Of a DNA stretch of 64,000 bases, positions 40,846-50,887 are shown one piece after another. Position 1 is the stretch's first letter; each line of letters opens with the position of its first letter. The stretch spans positions 4,340,001 through 4,404,000 of the forward strand of contig NC_060110.1 of assembly GCF_021155765.1 (NCBI RefSeq). The letters are read 5' to 3'. Made by a program: the position numbers and the translations under genes. Under the pieces are notes generated by a model. That model worked only from the letters and a program-made list of their open reading frames with translations. It did no database searches and was not told the DNA's origin. Source of the DNA: Diprion similis. Taxonomy: Eukaryota; Arthropoda; Insecta; Hymenoptera; Diprionidae.

Positions 40846-43800
40846 TCAAATAGCGTAGGACCAACAGCAGAGAAATGACGGTGAAAATCTGCAGTTTTTT
40901 GGCTGTAACTTTTGATACGTTGCTCGCAGCGTATTGGGACTGCGCCTAATCGATTTCTCTCGCAAAATTACGTCGGAATAGTGCCCTAAAGAATTAATTG
41001 CAGCACTTTTCAAAGTCGTCGAAATTTTCGACAAAAATCCAAAGGGGTTAACCTTACTTTTTTTGCGATTTTTGGAGCCGAAAATTTCTGGTCTTCGAAT
41101 TGATTTGTATGACCGTTTCTGGGCTAATTGCAACCCCAGGAACTCAAAAAACACATCTAAAATAGCGTAGGACCAACAGCAGAGAAATGACGATGAAAAT
41201 CTGCAGTTTTTTGGCTGTAACTTTTGATACGTTGCTCGCAGCGTATTGGGACTGCGCCCAGTCGATTCCTCTCGCAAAATTACGTCGGAATAGTGCCCTA
41301 AAGAATTAATTGCAGCACCTTCCAAAGTCGTCGAAATTTTCGACAAAAATCCAAAGGGGTTAACCTTACTTTTTTTGCGATTTTTGGAGCCGAAAATTTC
41401 TGGTCTCCGAATTGATTTGTACGACCGTTCCTGGGCTAATTGGAACCCCAGGAACTCAAAAAACACATTTAAAATAGCGTAGGACCAACAGCAGAGAAAT
41501 GACGATGAAAATCTGCAGTTTTTTGGCTGTAACTTTTGATACGTTGCTCGCAGCGTTTCGGGACTGCGCCCAGTCGATTTCTCTCGCAAAATTACGTCGG
41601 AACAGCGCCCTAAAGAATTAATTGCAGCACTTTTCAAAGTCGTCGAAATTTTCGACAAAAATCCAAAGGGGTTAACCTTACTTTTTTTGCGATTTTTGGA
41701 GCCGAAAATTTCTGGTCTTCGAATTGATTTGTATGACCGTTTCTGGGCTAATTGCAACCCCAGGAACTCAAAAAACACATCTAAAATAGCGTAGGACCAA
41801 CAGCAGAGAAATGACGATGAAAATCTGCAGTTTTTTGGCTGTAACTCTTGATACGTTGCTCGCAGCATTTCGGGACTGCGCCCAGTCGATTTCTCTCGCA
41901 AAATTACGTCGGAACAGCGCCCTAAAGAATTAATTGCAGCACTTTTCAAAGTCGTCGAAATTTTCGACAAAAATCCAAAGGGGTTAACCTTACTTTTTTT
42001 GCGATTTTTGGAGCCGAAAATTTCTGGTCTTCGAATTGATTTGTATGACCGTTTCTGGGCTAATTGCAACCCCAGGAACTCAAAAAACACATCTAAAATA
42101 GCGTAGGACCAACAGCCGAGAAATGACGATGAAAATCTGCAGTTTTTTGGCTGTAACTTTTGATACGTTGCTCGCAGCGTATTGGGACTGCGTCCAGTCG
42201 ATTCCTCTTGCAAAATTACGTCGGAATAGTGCCCTAAAGAATTAATTGCAGCACTTTTCAAAGTCGTCGAAATTTTCGACAAAAATCCAAAGGGGTTAAC
42301 CTTACTTTTTTTGCGATTTTTGGAGTCGAAAATTTCTGGTCTCCGAATTGATTTGTACGACCGTTCCTGGGCTAATTGGAACCCCAGGAACTCAAAAAAC
42401 ACATTTAAAATAGCGTAGGACCAACAGCAGAGAAATGACGGTGAAAATCTGCAGTTTTTTGGCTGTAACTTTTGATACGTTGCTCGCAGCGATTCGGGAC
42501 TGCGCCCAGTCGATTTCTCTCGCAAAATTACGTCGGAACAGCGCCCTAAGAAATTAATTGCAGCACTTTTCAAAGTCGTCGAAATTTTCGACAAAAATCC
42601 AAAGGGGTTAACCTTACTTTTTTTGCGATTTTTGGAGCCGAAAATTTCTGGTCTTCGAATTAATTTGTATGACCGTTTCTGGGCTAATTGCAACCCCAGG
42701 AACTCAAAAAACACATCTAAAATAGCGTAGGACCAACAGCAGAGAAATGACGGTGAAAATCTGCAGTTTTTTGGCTGTAACTTTTGATACGTTGCTCGCA
42801 GCGTATTGGGACTGCGCCTAATCGATTTCTCTCGCAAAATTACGTCGGAATAGTGCCCTAAAGAATTAATTGCAGCACTTTTCAAAGTCGTCGAAATTTT
42901 CGACAAAAATCCAAAGGGGTTAACCTTACTTTTTTTGCGATTTTTGGAGCCGAAAATTTCTGGTCTTCGAATTGATTTGTATGACCGTTTCTGGGCTAAT
43001 TGCAACCCCAGGAACTCAAAAAACACATCTAAAATAGCGTAGGTCCAACAGCAGAGAAATGACGATGAAAATCTGCAGTTTTTTGGCTGTAACTTTTGAT
43101 ACGTTGCTCGCAGCGTTTCGGGACTGCGCCCAGTCGATTTCTCTCGCAAAATTACGTCGGAACAGCGCCCTAAAGAATTAATTGCAGCACTTTTCAAAGT
43201 CGTCGAAATTTTCGACAAAAATCCAAAGGGGTTAACCTTACTTTTTTTGCGATTTTTGGAGCCGAAAATTTCTGGTCTTCGAATTAATTTGTATGACCGT
43301 TTCTGGGCTAATTGCAAATCCAGGAACTCAAAAAACACATCTAAAATAGCGTAGGACCAACAGCAGAGAAATGACGGTGAAAATCTGCAGTTTTTTGGCT
43401 GTAACTTTTGATACGTTGCTCGCAGCGTATTGGGACTGCGCCTAATCGATTTCTCTCGCAAAATTACGTCGGAATAGTGCCCTAAAGAATTGATCGCAGC
43501 ACTTTTCAAAGTCGTCGAAATTTTCGACAAAAATCCAAAGGGGTTAACCTTACTTTTTTTGCGATTTTTGGAGCCGAAAATTTCTGGTCTTCGAATTGAT
43601 TTGTATGACCGTTTCTGGGCTAATTGCAACCCCAGGAACTCAAAAAACACATCTAAAATAGCGTAGGACCAACAGCAGAGAAATGACGATGAAAATCTGC
43701 AGTTTTTTGGCTGTAACTTTTGATACGTTGCTCGCAGCGTATTGGGACTGCGCCCAGTCGATTCCTCTCGCAAAATTACGTCGGAATAGTGCCCTAAAGA

Positions 43801-46800
43801 ATTAATTGCAGCACTTTCCAAAGTCGTCGAAATTTTCGACAAAAATCCAAAGGGGTTAACCTTACTTTTTTTGCGATTTTTGGAGCCGAAAATTTCTGGT
43901 CTTCGAATTGATTTGTATGACCGTTTCTGGGCTAATTGCAACCCCAGGAACTCAAAAAACACATCTAAAATAGCGTAGGACCAACAGCAGAGAAATGACG
44001 ATGAAAATCTGCAGTTTTTTGGCTGTAACTTTTGATACGTTGCTCGCAGCGTATTGGGACTGCGCCCAGTCGATTCCTCTCGCAAAATTACGTCGGAATA
44101 GTGCCCTAAAGAATTAATTGCAGCACTTTCCAAAGTCGTCGAAATTTTCGACAAAAATCCAAAGGGGTTAACCTTACTTTTTTTGCGATTTTTGGAGCCG
44201 AAAATTTCTGGTCTCCGAATTGATTTGTACGACCGTTCCTGGGCTAATTGGAACCCCAGGAACTCAAAAAACACATTTAAAATAGCGTAGGACCAACAGC
44301 AGAGAAATGACGATGAAAATCTGCAGTTTTTCGGCTGTAACTTTTGATACGTTGCTCGCAGCGTTTCGGGACTGCGCCCAGTCGATTTCTCTCGCAAAAT
44401 TACGTCGGAACAGCGCCCTAAAGAATTAATTGCAGCACTTTTCAAAGTCGTCGAAATTTTCGACAAAAATCCAAAGGGGTTAACCTTACTTTTTTTGCGA
44501 TTTTTGGAGCCGAAAATTTCTGGTCTTCGAATTGATTTGTATGACCGTTTCTGGGCTAATTGCAACCCCAGGAACTCAAAAAACACATCTAAAATAGCGT
44601 AGGACCAACAGCAGAGAAATGACGATGAAAATCTGCAGTTTTTTGGCTGTAACTTTTGATACGTTGCTCGCAGCATTTCGGGACTGCGCCCAGTCGATTT
44701 CTCTCGCAAAATTACGTCGGAACAGCGCCCTAAAGAATTAATTGCAGCACTTTTCAAAGTCGTCGAAATTTTCGACAAAAATCCAAAGGGGTTAACCTTA
44801 CTTTTTTTGCGATTTTTGGAGCCGAAAATTTCTGGTCTTCGAATTGATTTGTATGACCGTTTCTGGGCTAATTGCAACCCCAGGAACTCAAAAAACACAT
44901 CTAAAATAGCGTAGGACCAACAGCAGAGAAATGACGGTGAAAATCTGCAGTTTTTTGGCTGTAACTTTTGATACGTTGCTCGCAGCGTATTGGGACTGCG
45001 CCTAATCGATTTCTCTCGCAAAATTACGTCGGAATAGTGCCCCAAAGAATTAATTGCAGCACTTTTCAAAGTCGTCGAAATTTTCGACAAAAATCCAAAG
45101 GGGTTAACCTTACTTTTTTTGCGATTTTTGGAGCCGAAAATTTCTGGTCTCCGAATTGATTTGTACGACCGTTTCTGGGCTAATTGGAACCCCGGGAACT
45201 CAAAAAACACATTTAAAATAGCGTAGGACCAACAGCAGAGAAATGACGATGAAAATCTGCAGTTTTTTGGCTGTAACTTTTGATACGTTGCTCGCAGCGT
45301 ATTGGGACTGCGCCTAATCGATTTCTCTCGCAAAATTACGTCGGAATAGTGCCCCAAAGAATTAATTGCAGCACTTTTCAAAGTCGTCGAAATTTTCGAC
45401 AAAAATCCAAAGGGGTTAACCTTACTTTTTTTGCGATTTTTGGAGCCAAAAATTTCTGGTCTCCGAATTGATTTGTACGACCGTTTCTGGGCTAATTGCA
45501 ACCCCAGGAACTCAAAAAACACATCTAAAATAGCGTAGGACCAACAGCAGAGAAACGACGATGAAAATCTGCAGTTTTTTGGCTGTAACTTTTGATACGT
45601 TGCTCGCAGCGTATTGGGACTGCGCCCAGTCGATTCCTCTCGCAAAATTACGTCGGAATAGTGCCCTAAAGAATTAATTGCAGCACTTTCCAAAGTCGTC
45701 GAAATTTTCGACAAAAATCCAAAGGGGTTAACCTTACTTTTTTTGCGATTTTTGGAGCCGAAAATTTCTGGTCTCCGAATTGATTTGTACGACCGTTCCT
45801 GGGCTAATTGGAACCCCAGGAACTCAAAAAACACATTTAGAATAGCGTAGGACCAACAGCAGAGAAATGACGATGAAAATCTGCAGTTTTTTGGCTGTAA
45901 CTTTTGATACGTTGCTCGCAGCGTTTCGGGACTGCGCCCAGTCGATTTCTCTCGCAAAATTACGTCGGAACAGCGCCCTAAAGAATTAATTGCAGCACTT
46001 TTCAAAGTCGTCGAAATTTTCGACAAAAATCCAAAGGGGTTAACCTTACTTTTTTTGCGATTTTCGGAGTCGAAAATTTCTGGTCTCCGAATTGATTTGT
46101 ACGACCGTTCCTGGGCTAATTGGAACCCCAGGAACTCAAAAAACACATTTAAAATAGCGTAGGACCAACAGCAGAGAAATGACGGTGAAAATCTGCAGTT
46201 TTTTGGCTGTAACTTTTGATACGTTGCTCGCAGCGATTCGGGACTGCGCCCAGTCGATTTCTCTCGCAAAATTACGTCGGAACAGCGCCCTAAAGAATTA
46301 ATTGCAGCACTTTTCAAAGTCGTCGAAATTTTCGACAAAAATCCAAAGGGGTTAACCTTACTTTTTTTGCGATTTTTAGAGCCGAAAATTTCTGGTCTTC
46401 GAATTAATTTGTATGACCGTTTCTGGGCTAATTGCAAATCCAGGAACTCAAAAAACACATCTAAAATAGCGTAGGACCAACAGCAGAGAAATGACGGTGA
46501 AAATCTGCAGTTTTTTGGCTGTAACTTTTGATACGTTGCTCGCAGCGTATTGGGACTGCGCCCAGTCGATTCCTCTCGCAAAATTACGTCGGAATAGTGC
46601 CCTAAAGAATTAATTGCAGCACTTTCCAAAGTCGTCGAAATTTTCGACAAAAATCCAAAGGGGTTAACCTTACTTTTTTTGCGATTTTTGGAGCCGAAAA
46701 TTTCTGGTCTCCGAATTGATTTGTACGACCGTTCCTGGGCTAATTGGAACCCCAGGAACTCAAAAAACACATTTAAAATAGCGTAGGACCAACAGCAGAG

Positions 46801-47919
46801 AAATGACGATGAAAATCTGCAGTTTTTTGGCTGTAACTTTTGATACGTTGCTCGCAGCGTTTCGCGACTGCGCCCAGTCGATTTCTCTCGCAAAATTACG
46901 TCGGAATAGTGCCCTAAAGAATTAATTGCAGCACTTTTCAAAGTCGTCGAAATTTTCGACAAAAATCCAAAGGGGTAAACCTTACTTTTTTTGCGATTTT
47001 TGGAGCCGAAAATTCCTGGTCTTCGAATTAATTTGTATGACCGTTTCTGGGCTAATTGCAACCCCAGGAACTCAAAAAACACATCTAAAATAGCGTAGGA
47101 CCAACAGCAGAGAAATGACGGTGAAAATCTGCAGTTTTTTGGCTGTAACTTTTGATACGTTGCTCGCAGCGTATTGGGACTGCGCCTAATCGATTTCTCT
47201 CGCAAAATTACGTCGGAATAGTGCCCTAAAGAATTAATTGCAGCACTTTTCAAAGTCGTCGAAATTTTCGACAAAAATCCAAAGGGGTTAACCTTACTTT
47301 TTTTGCGATTTTTGGAGCCGAAAATTTCTGGTCTCCGAATTGATTTGTACGACCGTTTCTGGGCTAATTGGAACCCCAGGAACTCAAAAAACACATTTAA
47401 AATAGCGTAGGACCAACAGCAGAGAAATGACGATGAAAATCTGCAGTTTTTTGGCTGTAACTTTTGATACGTTGCTCGCAGCGTATTGGGACTGCGCCTA
47501 ATCGATTTCTCTCGCAAAATTACGTCGGAATAGTGCCCTAAAGAATTAATTGCAGCACTTTTCAAAGTCGTCGAAATTTTCGACAAAAATCCAAAGGGGT
47601 TAACCTTACTTTTTTTGCGATTTTTGGAGCCAAAAATTTCTGGTCTCCGAATTGATTTGTACGACCGTTTCTGGGCTAATTGCAACCCCAGGAACTCAAA
47701 AAACACATCTAAAATAGCGTAGGACCAACCGCAGAGAAACGACGATGAAAATCTGCAGTTTTTTGGCTGTAACTTTTGATACGTTGCTCGCAGCGTATTG
47801 GGACTGCGCCCAGTCGATTCCTCTCGCAAAATTACGTCGGAATAGTGCCCTAAAGAATTAATTGCAGCACTTTTCAAAGTCGTCGAAATTTTCGACAAAA
47901 ATCCAAAGGGGTTAACCTT
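40846..47919. repeat. Stop-free satellite stretch of ~22.7 monomers
   Basis: The first six monomers repeat the start of the 10-monomer block (CAGCCGAG marker at about 42,114), after which other variant orders follow. No stop or indel interrupts the minus frame here until a gained T near 47,925, so this stretch gives the longest apparent ORF (2350 codons). I regard it as non-coding satellite. Confidence 0.8.
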
Positions 47920-48829
47920 ACTTTTTTTTGCGATTTTTGGAGCCGAAAATTTCTGGTCTCCGAATTGATTTGTACGACCGTTCCTGGGCTAATTGGAACC
48001 CCAGGAACTCAAAAAACACATTTAAAATAGCGTAGGACCAACAGCAGAGAAATGACGATGAAAATCTGCAGTTTTTTGGCTGTAACTTTTGATACGTTGC
48101 TCGCAGCGTTTCGGGACTGCGCCCAGTCGATTTCTCTCGCAAAATTACGTCGGAACAGCGCCCTGAAGAATTAATTGCAGCACTTTTCAAAGTCGTCGAA
48201 ATTTTCGACAAAAATCCAAAGGGGTTAACCTTACTTTTTTTGCGATTTTTGGAGCCGAAAATTTCTGGTCTCCGAATTGATTTGTACGACCGTTTCTGGG
48301 CTAATTGCAACCCCAGGAACTCAAAAAACACATCTAACATAGCGTAGGACCAACAGCAGAGAAATGACGATGAAAATCTGCAGTTTTTTGGCTGTAACTT
48401 TTGATACGTTGCTCGCAGCGTTTCGGGACTGCGCCCAGTCGATTTCTCTCGCAAAATTACGTCGGAACAGCGCCCTAAAGAATTAATTGCAGCACTTTTC
48501 AAAGTCGTCGAAATTTTCGACAAAAATCCAAAGGGGTTAACCTTACTTTTTTTGCGATTTTTGGAGCCGAAAATTTCTGGTCTTCGAATTGATTTGTATG
48601 ACCGTTTCTGGGCTAATTGCAACCCCAGGAACTCAAAAAACACATCTAACATAGCGTAGGACCAACAGCAGAGAAATGACGATGAAAATCTGCAGTTTTT
48701 TGGCTGTAACTTTAGATACGTTGCTCGCAGCGTATTGGGACTGCGCCTAATCGATTTCTCTCGCAAAATTACGTCGGAATAGTGCCCTAAAGAATTAATT
48801 GCAGCACTTTTCAAAGTCGTCGAAATTTT

Positions 48830-48990
48830 CGCAAAAAATCCAAAGGGGCTAGCCTTACTTTCTTCGTGATTTTCGGAGCTGAAAATTTTTCGTCTCGGAA
48901 TCACATCGTATGAATCTTGCTCAACTCATTGGACCGCTGGGAACTCAGAAAACACACCAAAAAGAGCGTAGGCGTAGCTCAACGTTACAT
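48830..48990. repeat. Right edge: diverged partial satellite monomer
   Basis: After GTCGTCGAAATTTTCG the sequence departs from the core but stays alignable (GGGGCTAGCCTTACTTTCTTCGTGAT, split as GGGGCTAGCC then TTACTTTCTTCGTGAT; GAACTCAGAAAACACACC; AGAGCGTAGGC). It shares CGTGATTTTCGGAGC and CGTCTCGGAATC with the left edge unit. Similarity fades out near 48,990. Confidence 0.75.
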
Positions 48991-49747
48991 AAACGCAGCT
49001 TCATCTGTGAAGCCAAGTTCCATTCAAAATTAAACTGCAGAACCCGCAAGACTTTATATTTACTTGAATCTGAACGTCATTGTACAATACAGGTGAGATA
49101 AAATCTTGTAGCTAATATTTTGGAGTAATCCTTACTGGCACTGTCGTTAATTCTTAGGCTCATACACAACATTAACACTAGCCAAAGGACGCAAATTGTG
49201 AGAGGTCTAGAGGAGAATAAATTAATTACGTTTAGTCCACAATATACATATTTCCAAAACGTCAATACATTGTTATGTATGCGCGAACTCTCGAAGATTA
49301 TTAAAACTGTTTTTAATAATCCTACAATTCCTGAAACAATGACATTAACAATAATGAAGGCAATTGTTACCTGATAAATAGATTTAAAAATAGCATAGTA
49401 GCGTACATTTTTGCTCAGTTATTTCCGAGCTCAACGAGGTAAATTAATTATCATTGCAGCAAATGGGCTCAACCCGTAGTCGCCAATGAGATCTAAAATG
49501 CAAATCATATGAACTGAACAAAAAATGTCGTTTATTTTCAATGCACACATGCAGGTGGCATTTCACGGTATTTGACGCGTATTTGAAAAGAATGCCCAAC
49601 ACCTCATATGTCATTTGTGTGCAAGCAAATTGTACATACTTGCTACATAACTTTTACATTAATGTTCTAATTCAATATCACATGAATTATATAAACATTA
49701 GGCTAGTCCTTAATAGGATGGTTTTTGAATTTTCATGCTTCCAGGGG
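48991..49747. other. Intergenic DNA right of the array, nothing recognised
   Basis: AT-rich sequence with only short open frames lacking family features. No RNA gene or repeat was identified. Confidence 0.35.
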
Positions 49748-50124
49748 CTTAAACGCTATCAAATAAATTAAAAAAAAAAAATTCCACGAGTTCTCTACAT
49801 CAACTCCAAGATAGTCTGCTTGATCGCCCAAGTATCTTATAGAAATAATATGGGAAAAACTCTTTTCTCAATATATATTTTATCGTGAGAATAGTATGAT
49901 GATTTCTATTTTTTTCAGGTAGTAGCACAAACGGCCACTAAAACCGCGAAGTTATAGATTTTTGGGAACAATATTACTCTTATAATAAAATACACACCGA
50001 GAAAAAAGTTTTTCTCATATTATTTCCGTAAGATACTTCAATCACAAAGCGGACTCTCTTGGAGTTGTGTAGAGAGCTCAAATTTTCAGGGAATTTTTTA
50101 AAAATTTATTTGAAAGCGTTTAAG
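49748..50124. mobile_element. Foldback (MITE-like) element, 377 bp
   Basis: The element starts CTTAAACGC and ends GCGTTTAAG. Arms of about 125 nt pair well: TATCAAATAAATT with AATTTATTTGAAA, CAACTCCAAGA with TCTTGGAGTTG, AAGTATCTTA with TAAGATACTT, and AAATAATATG with CATATTATTT. The ~120-nt centre is unpaired and non-coding. No certain target-site duplication is seen. Confidence 0.75.
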
Positions 50125-50887
50125 TCCACTTTAAGAAACACACTGTTATAATGTTTTCCTTGCGTGATATTCTTAAACAAATAAGTTTCAAAATCATTTA
50201 AAGTGACGAATGTTCAGTAAGATTCAGATGCACAGCAATCACTAAAAGATGATATACCTTCACTAGTGTGAATACTTGAAATAAATTAAACTGCTATATG
50301 GATAATTAAATTACAACGTCCAATAAGATCTTATAACTGGAAGTATCCGAGGTGATCAAATCCACAATTCGAAATTATATTACACATTGATTCTTAGTTT
50401 TACTAGTGAGTTGTGAGTGGTGGGTAGTAATTTTGTAATTTACAAGGAAGTGAAAGCTAATTTATCCATAGACCCATGGGTGGTTCCATTCTGATGTGTC
50501 ACTACTAATAAGTGATCGTTTTTTGATTTTGCGAATCGTCGTCATAATACAGAATTTTTTAGATTATCCTCACTTTCGTTCTTTGGTTAGTTGCTAGTAA
50601 AGTGGGAATGTGTCAAATTATAGAAACTACTATTTTGTGAGTTTTTTTCAAAGAACGGTTGACAGTTTAGGTTTCTGCCCAACATCAAGCTTGCTATTAG
50701 CTTATGTGGACCATATTATATCACGTAGATTAATCTTATTTGACAAATCAGTATTGTTCATCTGCAGAAAAGATGGAATGATAAAGAAAAGATAAAAGAA
50801 AAATGGTATCGATGAAAAACGAAATTATGGTGTAACATGTATTTACAGTGCGGTTGAGCGAATTTATTTTAAGTAACCTTAAAAAGG
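50125..50887. other. Intergenic DNA downstream of GOT1
   Basis: AT-rich with no coding signal. The right end should hold the short 3' untranslated region of GOT1, with AATAAA on the minus strand at 50868-50863, only about 20 nt past the stop codon. Confidence 0.35.
50863..50868 (-). terminator. Candidate poly(A) signal of GOT1
   Basis: TTTATT on the plus strand reads AATAAA on the minus strand. It lies unusually close to the stop codon, so a more distal site may be the one used. Confidence 0.3.

Larger units (their letters stand above)
11871..48990. repeat. 37-kb tandem satellite array, 312-bp monomer, ~119 copies
   Basis: Head-to-tail monomers recur every 312 bp: the landmark TTGCTCGCAGCG occurs at 12529 and then in step, and the shadow ORFs at 17824 and 18136 are exactly 312 apart. 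Core monomers differ at a limited set of diagnostic positions (for example GTATTGGG, GTTTCGGG or GATTCGGG; GGAATAGTG or GGAACAGCG; CATCTAAA or CATTTAAA). Most monomers carry a PstI site (CTGCAG) and a GTTAAC palindrome. Since 312 is divisible by three, one minus-strand frame stays open across monomers, giving apparent proteins up to 2350 residues; these are not annotated as genes. Only a few indels break the 312 step: one T lost near 15,796, one T gained near 47,925, and an extra ~31 nt in the left edge unit. No transposase or reverse transcriptase is encoded. Confidence 0.97.

Noticed and set aside
13769..45471. Recurring 63-codon plus-strand ORFs every 312 bp
   Set aside because: They are a second open frame of the same satellite monomer, repeated because the DNA is repeated.
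12008..47898. Giant minus-strand ORFs (up to 2350 codons) as a repetitive-protein gene
   Set aside because: The frame is open only because the monomer is a multiple of three without a stop. Diagnostic variants are mostly non-synonymous, and stops and indels are scattered through the array. No signal peptide, recognisable domain or splice context was found.
11871..48990. CRISPR array
   Set aside because: The whole 312-bp unit is repeated without unique spacers, and the surroundings are eukaryotic.
11871..48990. CENP-B box in the monomer
   Set aside because: TTCG words are present, but none is followed at the right spacing by the A and CGGG required by the consensus.
11871..48990. Retrotransposon or other autonomous mobile element making up the array
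   Set aside because: No reverse transcriptase, integrase, transposase, LTR or TIR pair occurs at array or monomer boundaries.
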